Shown piece by piece: positions 1 to 5,039 of a DNA stretch of 5,073 nt; position 1 is the first letter of the stretch; every line of letters begins with the position of its first letter. The stretch covers positions 1 to 5,073 of the forward strand of contig CALDJN010000215.1 in assembly GCA_937901695.1 (NCBI GenBank), written 5' to 3'. The notes under the pieces are model-generated. The model was not told the DNA's origin. It saw only the letters and a program-made list of their open reading frames with translations, and made no database searches. Source of the stretch: an uncultured Anaerocolumna sp. (GTDB lineage: Bacteria > Bacillota > Clostridia > Lachnospirales > Lachnospiraceae). The translations under genes and the position numbers were made by a program.

Positions 1-1246
1 TCTTAACATGACTTATAATAAATCTGCTTTTTGGAAGAGTAGGGATTCTGCATAAGCGATACCTTAAGTTTTGTACTGGTACTTTGTAAGACAAATGATT
101 GGCTATAAAGTCAAGACTTGCCTTCATGACTTCTATGGTAACCATTTCACCTGCACATCTATGACCATTTTGAACATCTCCGCCCCCCTGAGGCATAAAT
201 ATATAATTTGTGTCTTTCCAATAAGCAAAACGTTCTGGATTAAAATCATAAGGATATAGCCATATTCTTGAATCATGATTCATTCCATAAATATCTAATA
301 ATACAAGAGTATTTTTCTTAAAGCAATATTCATTCCATACAAAGTCATTTTTAACGATAGCGCCTACAAAAGGTGTAAAAGGATAGAAACGCCTTACTTC
401 CTGTACAAACATTTGGATATAAGCAGGATCTCTTAATTGCAATCTTGTTCTGCACTCAGGATGTTTAAACATGGCAAGAGCACCAAAGGTAATATAAGTT
501 GCGATAGCAACAATTGGCCTTAGAATATTCAATAGTTCTACAGCTGCAATTTGGGGACTTAACAATTTATTATTCTGGTCTTTATGCCAGGCTATGATAT
601 AAGCAGCTGTATTTTTTTGGGGATTTATTTTACCTGTACGAATTTGAATGATGATATGACGAATCCATTCTTCGGAACGCTTTCTGGCAAGGCAGCCCTG
701 CCAGTATCTTGGACCAGCTGCTCCAAATCCATCAATCATTTTGCCAAGATCAAAGGCTCTGTGTTTTATTTCGTAGTATTCCAAAGGAACGCCAGCCCAC
801 CTGCAGGCTACCTGGCATAATAAAATCTGTGCTTCATCAAATAGAACAATACTTCTGTTATTCCAACGAATACTATTATATTCCCATTGAAATCTGGTGT
901 AATGTATGAGAGTTTTTAAATTTTCCGGAGTCATAATTGAAAGAAACATTTTTTTTCGATTTTCATGTCCCTTTCCATCTAGGCCTTGAACGCCCTGTTG
1001 TCCTAATAATGTTTTTTGTACTCTTTTTGGTGCGGCTCCTTTTCTTTTGAAATAGCTATTATTATAAAAAATTTTAGCGGCATCTTCACCAGTAAAACAT
1101 ATGGCTTTCTTTCCGAATAATCTTGTTTTAAAGATGTCAGATTCATATTTACAGCATCTGTTTTGTATAAAAGGATACCCTTCTAATAATAAACAAAGGG
1201 TGCTATCAATTGTCTTTTCACAAGGTATTTTTTTCATTGTACTCAT
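1..1246 (-). CDS. cypC: Cytochrome P450 fatty-acid peroxygenase, CYP152 (CypC/P450BSbeta) family, 3' end cut by window edge
   Basis: Family role: a soluble heme enzyme that uses H2O2 directly, without a reductase, to hydroxylate long-chain fatty acids at the alpha or beta carbon. Seen: 415 codons plus one base are open without a stop. The recalled Bacillus subtilis CypC is 417 residues, so only a few codons should be missing. The N-terminus (EGYPFIQNR, about 22-30), PKRVQK (73-78) and VQGLDG (86-91) align closely with CypC. Gln87 sits where P450BSbeta has Gln85 and the OleT decarboxylases have His, which favours hydroxylation. Arg243-Pro244 (LRPIVA) replace the usual acid-alcohol pair and bind the substrate carboxylate. 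The ExxR motif is Glu283-Arg286. PQGGGD then GHRCAGE supplies heme ligand Cys364, and MKASLDF follows. Thr291 stands where CypC has Gly290. The ATG at 1246 is chosen because AGGAG lies 9 nt upstream; the ATG at 1237 is too far from it. The gene stands alone and is divergent from its neighbours. Family assignment is firm; the symbol is by similarity and the regiochemistry is inferred. Confidence 0.94.
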   Translation of the reverse strand, partial: MSTMKKIPCEKTIDSTLCLLLEGYPFIQNRCCKYESDIFKTRLFGKKAICFTGEDAAKIFYNNSYFKRKGAAPKRVQKTLLGQQGVQGLDGKGHENRKKMFLSIMTPENLKTLIHYTRFQWEYNSIRWNNRSIVLFDEAQILLCQVACRWAGVPLEYYEIKHRAFDLGKMIDGFGAAGPRYWQGCLARKRSEEWIRHIIIQIRTGKINPQKNTAAYIIAWHKDQNNKLLSPQIAAVELLNILRPIVAIATYITFGALAMFKHPECRTRLQLRDPAYIQMFVQEVRRFYPFTPFVGAIVKNDFVWNEYCFKKNTLVLLDIYGMNHDSRIWLYPYDFNPERFAYWKDTNYIFMPQGGGDVQNGHRCAGEMVTIEVMKASLDFIANHLSYKVPVQNLRYRLCRIPTLPKSRFIISHVK

Positions 1247-1255
1247 TATAAATTT

Positions 1256-1260
1256 CTCCT
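1256..1260 (-). promoter_or_regulatory. Ribosome binding site of the P450 gene
   Basis: AGGAG on the minus strand lies 9 nt before the ATG at 1246, which decides between the two in-frame ATGs (1246 and 1237). A TATAAT on the minus strand at 1341-1336 could be the -10 element, but no convincing -35 accompanies it, so the P450 promoter is not assigned. Confidence 0.75.
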
Positions 1261-1351
1261 ATCATGTTTGAAAATATATAGGTATTATGTGTAGCTATAG
1301 TAATTTCATACTTGATATTACATATTAAAATAAACATTATACAAAAAATAA

Positions 1352-1371
1352 GCTACAGTTTAGCTTGTGGC
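1352..1371 (+). repeat. Small hairpin with TTTAGC loop, copy 1 of 2
   Basis: GCTACAG-TTTAGC-TTGTGGC can fold into a 7-bp stem around a 6-nt loop when read as plus-strand RNA, using two G-U pairs. The same element with four base changes, all pairing-compatible, lies at 3152-3171. Flanks are also similar (AAG before; CAT, two pyrimidines, then TAA after), so the shared unit is about 30 nt. The minus-strand transcript would carry A-C mismatches at both G-U positions, so the plus strand is the likely RNA. An alternative 10-bp pairing exists in this copy only: 1357-1366 with 1379-1388. The function is unknown. It does not look like a classical terminator on the plus strand, since no T run follows. 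Confidence 0.6.
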
Positions 1372-1380
1372 ATCCTAAAG

Positions 1381-1640
1381 GCTGAACTATGATAAAAATA
1401 ATATAATTTGGGTAATAAAAGCAAAAGTTAGGTTGCATAATGAATGCTGATGCATACAAAATTTTGTGCATTTATTAAAATATTATTAAGAAATTATATA
1501 TTGATATAGAAAATATTGAAGTTCAGGGCTTAGTAGTTATATATATTTTAGAATAAATATCTTACGAATGGAAAAAATATAGTAAGTTGAATACTTTTTG
1601 CTTATTTTTTTGACTTTTTTTAATGTTTATTCATAAAGAA
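1381..1640. other. AT-rich gap with no recognised gene
   Basis: About 260 bases without a supported gene. A near-palindrome at about 1452-1470 (TGCA, then CAAAATTTTG, then TGCA) has no real loop or T run and is not called a terminator. One short open stretch on the plus strand, 1479-1553 before the TAA at 1554, encodes IIKKLYIDIENIEVQGLVV-like residues. It lies in the same phase as the decayed coding trace downstream, but it is too short and start-less to call. TTGACT at 1610-1615 is followed 18 nt later only by a poor -10. Confidence 0.4.
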
Positions 1641-1644
1641 TAGT

Positions 1645-1924
1645 GAAGGATTGAAAGCAGCAGCAAAGGTATTTGAAACTGGCATCATTACGCAGAAGAT
1701 GGTACAATCATTTTTGATAAAAAGAGTTATATGTAAAGAAATGTAAATGCATCAATAAAAAGTGTGAGTATATCAAAGAATGTAATTATATATAAAAATG
1801 TAAGTAAATCAAGTATATTAAAAAATATAGATACATCAAAACATGTAAGTACATGACATGTAAATAAATCAAATAATACAGGTATAGGATAAGATAAATA
1901 CATCAATAGATGTAAGCGTATCGG
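1645..1924 (+). pseudogene. Decayed coding remnant with valine/serine-rich repeats
   Basis: No intact frame spans this stretch, but protein-like sequence persists between stops. One frame (codons from 1645) reads GLKAAAKVFETG. Near 1680 the sense moves to the frame with codons at 1677 and onward, reading NWHHYAEDGTIIFDKKSYM before a TAA at 1734. The same frame then continues NVNASIKSVSISKNV and KNVSKSSILKNIDTSKHVST to a TGA at 1854, and HVNKSNNTGIG to a TAA at 1890. A +1 shift later it reads NTSIDVSVSENL. FETG followed by HHYAEDGT recalls the aromatic/glycine repeats of choline- or cell-wall-binding modules, but the match is too short to name a family. It could instead be low-complexity DNA that happens to keep register. 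Seen: the residues and stops. Inferred: that a surface-protein-like gene once lay here and has been inactivated. Confidence 0.35.
1741..1924 (+). repeat. Degenerate 15-nt direct repeats, about nine copies
   Basis: The unit approximates ATGTAAGTA(A/C)ATCAA. Copies begin near 1741, 1762, 1780, 1798, 1825, 1843, 1858, 1892 and 1910. The best are at 1798, 1858 and 1843; those at 1780 and 1825 are weak. Start-to-start distances are 21, 18, 18, 27, 18, 15, 34 and 18, so all but one are multiples of three. In the frame used by the remnant above, the unit encodes NVSxS-like residues. Copies are too diverged and spacing too irregular for a CRISPR array, and there is no conserved operator-like phasing. 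Confidence 0.55.
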
Positions 1925-1952
1925 AAAATTTATTATTACATAATTTGTGAAA

Positions 1953-1958
1953 AGAGGA
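1953..1958 (+). promoter_or_regulatory. Probable ribosome binding site of the O-antigen ligase-like gene
   Basis: AGAGGA is the only purine-rich core near the gene. It ends 16 nt before the first ATG (1975), which is too far. It ends 7 nt before an in-frame ATA codon (1966) and 4 nt before an in-frame ATT (1963). This suggests initiation at a near-cognate codon, or that a former ATG at 1966 mutated to ATA. AGAAGA at 1968-1973 abuts the ATG at 1975 and cannot serve it. Confidence 0.45.
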
Positions 1959-1974
1959 ATTTATTATAGAAGAC

Positions 1975-3129
1975 ATGAATTCAAAACAAGAAAGAGACAA
2001 TTTATTTTCAGAAACTTTAATTGTAATACTGATAGCAGCCGCAGTATTTCTCCCTTATATTATTTCAGGAATTGTTCTCATATCATTGGCAATCTATATT
2101 ATTTTAAAAAGACAGACTAGAAAATTAATATTAATACATGAAGGCTCAAAAGTTTTATTATTGTTTTGTGCCTTTGCTTTTTTTGTTGGAGCCATTTATA
2201 AAAACTGGATTGGATTAGCCGTAGCTTTTGGTTTTACCCTTGCATTTGTTTTAGGTTTGTATTTGCGTAGTGTTATGACCAGAAACCTTTTTGAAAGAGT
2301 TTTAACCATGATTTGCGTATTAAGTTTAATGGGAACGGTTTATGCATTAGTTGAAAAATTTGTTTTCCCATACTTTGGGATGGGTAACGGTGACAATCGT
2401 GCTTCTGCTATGTTTTTTTATCCCAATTACTTTGGTAATATTATAAGTATAGTAATTATCATATGTGCATATAAAGTACTTACCCGTCAAGGTAAAAAGT
2501 GGTTTTATTATATTATTGCATTTATGAATGTGATTAGTTTGTACTTATGTGAGAGTATGTTTGCGTGGGTAGAGATTTTTCTTGGTGTAGCTGTGCTGCT
2601 TTTTCTATTGGATATGCACCGCCTCCTTGCAATATGGCTATTAATGGCTACTGTTGCCAGCTTTGTTATAATTGTACTTGATGTTAATATTATACCACGT
2701 CTTTCTCAGGCAGAGGTTACTACAGAAATACGTTTTAAAATATGGGATTTTGCTATAAAACAGATAAAGGAAGCGCCATTATTTGGACATGGATTTATGT
2801 CCTTTCTATATACGGATACTGAACAACAGCTTGGTTTCCTGGTACCTCATTCTCATAATATTATCCTCGAATTATTATTGGATTTTGGAATTGTAGGAAC
2901 CGTTTTATTCCTGTGGTATTTTGTAAAATACTATATAACTTTAATAAAAACTCATTTAAGTCAAGATAAGACTTGGATTACTTCTTTAATATTTGCCATA
3001 TCAGCTGCAGCTATGGTACATGGGCTAGTAGATCTTACACTTATGTGGATACAAACGTTACCATTATTTCTATTTATATTGGCAGGCTTAGGGGCTTATG
3101 AAAAAACAAGTCCTACAAAATTAAGATAG
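1975..3129 (+). CDS. O-antigen ligase/polymerase-family membrane protein (Wzy_C/WaaL-like)
   Basis: Family role: membrane glycosyltransferases that polymerise or ligate lipid-linked glycan repeats on the outer face of the cytoplasmic membrane. In Gram-positives the likely product is an exopolysaccharide or cell-wall polymer, not lipopolysaccharide. Seen: 384 residues, with about ten to twelve hydrophobic segments. The first is around 14-44; others lie at roughly 60-97, 108-130, 150-168, 177-195, 197-235, 299-320, 335-350 and 356-374. The YPNYFGN stretch (149-155) matches the family's N-P-N-like site. The main extracytoplasmic loop (about 240-298) carries EIRFKIW with Arg253 and Trp257, EAPLFGHGF (266-274), and PHSHN (291-295) with His292 and His294, the usual Wzy_C signature residues. 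A length near 400 is normal. No glycosyltransferases or flippase genes are visible beside it, so its polymer is unknown. The start at 1975 is the first ATG; translation may begin three codons earlier at ATA 1966. The stop is TAG at 3127-3129. Confidence 0.85.
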   Translation: MNSKQERDNLFSETLIVILIAAAVFLPYIISGIVLISLAIYIILKRQTRKLILIHEGSKVLLLFCAFAFFVGAIYKNWIGLAVAFGFTLAFVLGLYLRSVMTRNLFERVLTMICVLSLMGTVYALVEKFVFPYFGMGNGDNRASAMFFYPNYFGNIISIVIIICAYKVLTRQGKKWFYYIIAFMNVISLYLCESMFAWVEIFLGVAVLLFLLDMHRLLAIWLLMATVASFVIIVLDVNIIPRLSQAEVTTEIRFKIWDFAIKQIKEAPLFGHGFMSFLYTDTEQQLGFLVPHSHNIILELLLDFGIVGTVLFLWYFVKYYITLIKTHLSQDKTWITSLIFAISAAAMVHGLVDLTLMWIQTLPLFLFILAGLGAYEKTSPTKLR

Positions 3130-3151
3130 TACAAGGATTTTGACTTATTAA

Positions 3152-3171
3152 GTTACAGTTTAGCCTGTAAC
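3152..3171 (+). repeat. Small hairpin with TTTAGC loop, copy 2 of 2
   Basis: GTTACAG-TTTAGC-CTGTAAC is a perfect 7-bp inverted repeat 22 nt after the ligase stop codon, and is the second copy of the element at 1352-1371. Its position suggests 3'-end formation or mRNA stabilisation for the ligase transcript. No T run follows directly (CATTTTAACAGATTTTTC comes next), so intrinsic termination would be weak. The loop sequence is identical in both copies while the stem covaries. Confidence 0.6.
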
Positions 3172-3200
3172 ATTTTAACAGATTTTTCTCATAGTATTAT

Positions 3201-3229
3201 TTGACAAACAACTATTTTGCTGTTACAAT
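3201..3229 (+). promoter_or_regulatory. Sigma-A-type promoter of the M-box/mgtE transcript
   Basis: TTGACA at 3201-3206, a 17-nt spacer, then TACAAT at 3224-3229, preceded by TG at 3221-3222 with one base between (extended -10). This is one base from consensus overall. Transcription should begin near 3236, just ahead of the M-box aptamer, and well separated from the ligase stop at 3129. Confidence 0.85.
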
Positions 3230-3245
3230 AAGTACGAAATTAAAT

Positions 3246-3392
3246 AGGATTCTGGTAGGTGAGGCTACTATAAGGATACGGACTGCTGCCGCAGAGTGAT
3301 GGAGACATCATGAGAAGGTTGAACAGGTTATATCGAATGAAGGTATAGCATAATGCAGTTTCATTGCCTTATAAAGCTAAAGCTCAAACGGT
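3246..3392 (+). promoter_or_regulatory. M-box (ykoK leader) Mg2+ riboswitch aptamer
   Basis: Conserved M-box blocks occur in order. GGTAGGTGAGGC (about 3254-3265) is followed by TACTATAAGGATACGG and CTGCTGCCGCAG (3283-3294). A short hairpin TGATG-GAGA-CATCA follows (3298-3311). Then come GAACAGG, ATAATGCAG and ATTGCC, ending in AAAGCTAAAGCTC (3373-3385), the conserved 3' block. These match the mgtE leader of Bacillus subtilis as I recall it. Known for the family: Mg2+ compacts the aptamer, which releases the downstream terminator and turns expression off. The position between a strong promoter and mgtE agrees with this. The outer boundaries are approximate, because I could not draw a clean closing helix by eye. 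It lies in a 530-nt gap between the ligase gene and mgtE. Confidence 0.92.
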
Positions 3393-3436
3393 GATTATTT
3401 TGACATACGTGGATTTATCCCGTGCATCATTTGAGC
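3382..3436 (+). promoter_or_regulatory. Predicted antiterminator pairing of the M-box expression platform
   Basis: GCTCAAA at 3382-3388, which starts inside the conserved aptamer 3' block, is perfectly complementary to TTTGAGC at 3430-3436, the loop of the terminator hairpin. The two pairings compete: with the aptamer folded (high Mg2+) the 3' block is unavailable and the terminator forms; with little Mg2+ the 7-bp antiterminator can form and mgtE is read. Complementarity is seen; the switching order is inferred from known M-box behaviour. Confidence 0.65.
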
Positions 3437-3458
3437 GTGCATGGGATTTTTTATTTTT
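3418..3458 (+). terminator. Intrinsic terminator of the M-box expression platform
   Basis: TCCCGTGCA (3418-3426) pairs with TGCATGGGA (3438-3446) in a 9-bp stem with one G-U, closing an 11-nt loop. It is followed by six T, one A and five T (3447-3458). This is a textbook Rho-independent terminator placed about 30 nt after the aptamer, and about 200 nt before the mgtE start. Confidence 0.9.
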
Positions 3459-3483
3459 GCTAACATTAATGGAGGTGGGCATT

Positions 3484-3567
3484 TTGGACAGTAGTCCTGG
3501 GCGAAGTATACAAAATAATACAATTGGATATGATAGTTTAATGCTTACTGATATTGTTAGGGTCTGA
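3484..3567 (+). CDS. Possible short leader ORF between M-box terminator and mgtE
   Basis: A TTG at 3484 lies 8 nt after a strong TGGAGG (3470-3475) and opens a 27-codon frame ending at TGA 3565-3567. Residues begin (M)DSSPGRSIQNNT and end SLMLTDIVRV. The in-frame ATG at 3469 overlaps the Shine-Dalgarno and is unlikely. The reading frame ends inside the loop of the stem-loop at 3540-3594, so ribosomes translating it would open the 5' arm of that structure. There is no recognised homologue, signal peptide or membrane segment. It could be a regulatory leader peptide, but a chance ORF with a chance SD is quite possible. Confidence 0.25.
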   Translation: MDSSPGRSIQNNTIGYDSLMLTDIVRV

Positions 3568-3594
3568 TTTGCAATGTCTCTTTTTGTAAGCATT
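3540..3594 (+). other. Long two-part stem-loop upstream of mgtE
   Basis: AATGCTTAC (3540-3548) pairs perfectly with GTAAGCATT (3586-3594). Inside it GATATTG (3550-3556) pairs with CAATGTC (3572-3578) with one G-U, leaving a 15-nt apical loop that contains the TGA of the short leader ORF. No T run follows, so it is not an intrinsic terminator. It lies about 55 nt before the mgtE Shine-Dalgarno and does not sequester it directly. A weaker helix, TACTGTC (3597-3603) with GGCAGTA (3626-3632), follows. Role unknown. Confidence 0.5.
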
Positions 3595-3648
3595 TCTACT
3601 GTCGTGACCAATCTAGAATCAATATGGCAGTATTTTAATGTTTATAAT

Positions 3649-3654
3649 AGGAGG
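3649..3654 (+). promoter_or_regulatory. Ribosome binding site of mgtE
   Basis: AGGAGG sits 6 nt before the ATG at 3661. It fixes this start over the in-frame ATG at 3574, which has no Shine-Dalgarno, lies inside a stem-loop and would add 29 residues without family resemblance. Confidence 0.9.
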
Positions 3655-3660
3655 AGAATA

Positions 3661-4992
3661 ATGACAAAGCAAATATTACTTACACTACTTGAAGAAAATA
3701 AACTCAAACTAATACATGAGGAACTTTCAAAATATAACCCTGTTGACCTTGCAAGTCTGCTTTCTGAACTTGATGAAGAAAAACTTGTAATTGTTTTTCG
3801 AATACTTGATAAAGAAAAAGCAGCAGAGGTTTTTTCCTATATGGAAAATGACCTTCGTCAAACATTAATCAAAACACTGAGCAAACAGGATATTAAAACT
3901 ATTTTCAACTCAATGTATGCAGACGATGCGGTTGATTTTTTAAGCGATATGCCTGCTAATGTAGTAACACAACTACTTGAAAATGTTGACAGTGAAACAC
4001 GTGCGGATATTAATTATTTGCTCCAATACTCTGAAGATAGTGCCGGAAGCATTATGACGGTAGAATTTATAGAACTGCACCCCACTATGACTGTTAGACA
4101 GGCACTGGATAAAATCCGAAAAGTTGGAATTGATAGTGAGACTGTTTATACATGTTATGTAGTTGAAAAGCACAAATTGCTGGGTATTGTTTCAGCAAAA
4201 GACCTAATGATTAGTGATAGCGAGACACTTATTGAAAGTCTAATGAAGGATAACTATGTATCTATTAAAACAACTGATGACAGGGAAACTGCAGCAAATT
4301 TGTTCCGTAAATATGGTTTGCTGGCTATTCCTGTAGTTGATTCTGAAGGTTGTATCGTTGGTATAGTAACATTTGATGATGCTATTGATGTTTTGACAGA
4401 TGAAACAACAGAAGATATGCAGAAGATGGCTGCTATGACGGCAAATGATGAGCCATATCTGAAAACATCTGTTTGGAAACATGCAAAGCACAGAATTCTA
4501 TGGCTTTTAATTTTAATGTTTTCTGCAACTATTACCGGTTCCATTATTAGCAAGTATGAAAATGCTTTTGCTGTAATTCCATTGCTTGTTTCCTTTATTC
4601 CTATGTTAATGGATACCGGCGGAAATTGTGGTTCTCAAAGTTCTACACTGATAATACGTGGCTTGGCAGTTGACGAATTGCATTTTTCTGATACTCTTAA
4701 GATTATTTGGAAAGAGTTTCGAGTTTCTGTGATAGTCGGTATAACATTGGCTGTCGCAAATGGATTACGAATCTTATTACAATATAAAGATATAAAATTA
4801 GCTTCTGTTGTATCTTTTTCTTTGGTTGGAACTATCATTATGGCTAAAATGGTAGGGGGCTTATTGCCGATTATAGCTAAAAAGTGCAAATTAGATCCGG
4901 CAATTATGGCTGCACCAATAATCACAACCATTGTAGATACATTTTCTATTATAATTTACTTTAATATTGCAACATTGATATTTAAGTTATAG
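3661..4992 (+). CDS. mgtE: Magnesium transporter/channel MgtE
   Basis: Role: a homodimeric Mg2+-selective channel of the cytoplasmic membrane, gated by Mg2+ bound to its cytosolic domains. Seen: 443 residues, normal for the family (about 450). Domains run as an acidic, helical MgtE_N domain with LLSEL(D/E)-type superhelical repeats (about 20-125) and paired CBS domains (about 130-190 and 195-252). A connecting plug helix (about 252-275) follows, then five membrane segments (about 279-297, 302-318, 355-372, 382-404, 415-440). Signature residues are present: PMLMDTGGNCGSQSSTL (314-330) then IRGLA, and AAPIITTIVD (417-426), whose Asp426 corresponds to the pore Asp432 of Thermus thermophilus MgtE. 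LDP (411-413) also fits. The stop is TAG at 4990-4992. Regulation is by the M-box riboswitch and terminator upstream, giving feedback at the RNA level in addition to protein gating. The gene appears monocistronic as far as the window shows, and intact. Confidence 0.97.
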   Translation: MTKQILLTLLEENKLKLIHEELSKYNPVDLASLLSELDEEKLVIVFRILDKEKAAEVFSYMENDLRQTLIKTLSKQDIKTIFNSMYADDAVDFLSDMPANVVTQLLENVDSETRADINYLLQYSEDSAGSIMTVEFIELHPTMTVRQALDKIRKVGIDSETVYTCYVVEKHKLLGIVSAKDLMISDSETLIESLMKDNYVSIKTTDDRETAANLFRKYGLLAIPVVDSEGCIVGIVTFDDAIDVLTDETTEDMQKMAAMTANDEPYLKTSVWKHAKHRILWLLILMFSATITGSIISKYENAFAVIPLLVSFIPMLMDTGGNCGSQSSTLIIRGLAVDELHFSDTLKIIWKEFRVSVIVGITLAVANGLRILLQYKDIKLASVVSFSLVGTIIMAKMVGGLLPIIAKKCKLDPAIMAAPIITTIVDTFSIIIYFNIATLIFKL

Positions 4993-4997
4993 TTATT

Positions 4998-5028
4998 GCA
5001 GTAGGACGCTTTGTACAGTTGTCACTGC
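4998..5028 (+). other. Weak stem-loop after mgtE
   Basis: GCAGT (4998-5002) pairs with ACTGC (5024-5028) and GAC (5005-5007) with GTC (5021-5023), with a 2-nt bulge and a 13-nt loop, 6 nt past the stop codon. No T tract follows, so it is at best a weak 3'-end structure. Confidence 0.3.
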
Positions 5029-5039
5029 TATGAAAACAT

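Noticed and set aside
71..909. Plus-strand ORFs of 62, 78 and 66 codons (71-259, 584-820, 709-909)
   Set aside because: They lie antisense inside the clearly coding P450 gene, have no ribosome binding sites and look like no protein family.
1336..1364. P450 promoter with -10 TATAAT (1341-1336, minus)
   Set aside because: At 17-nt spacing the -35 position reads GCTAAA, a poor match, and the AT-rich DNA makes a lone TATAAT uninformative.
1343..1371. Minus-strand intrinsic terminator (hairpin copy 1 followed by TTATTTTTT on that strand)
   Set aside because: On the minus strand two stem positions become A-C mismatches, leaving a broken stem; the plus-strand fold is fully paired instead.
1610..1640. 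Plus-strand promoter from TTGACT (1610-1615) for the ligase gene
   Set aside because: No acceptable -10 lies at 16-18 nt, and the site is over 330 nt from the gene.
1741..1924. CRISPR array
   Set aside because: Repeats are 15 nt, heavily diverged and separated by 0-19 nt; there are no uniform spacers and no cas genes.
3364..3567. 67-codon plus-strand ORF starting at ATG 3364
   Set aside because: Its first half overlaps the M-box 3' block and the terminator, and there is no SD before 3364. Only the part from TTG 3484 has a credible ribosome binding site.
3384..3611. 75-codon minus-strand ORF across the mgtE leader
   Set aside because: It is antisense to the riboswitch terminator and stem-loops, with no SD and no family resemblance.
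3574..3660. 29-residue N-terminal extension of MgtE from ATG 3574
   Set aside because: No Shine-Dalgarno at 3574, the segment lies in a stem-loop, and MgtE proteins start near the 3661 ATG, which has AGGAGG 6 nt upstream.
3973..4931. Minus-strand ORFs of 66-99 codons inside mgtE
   Set aside because: Antisense shadows of a strongly conserved gene; no ribosome binding sites or recognisable products.
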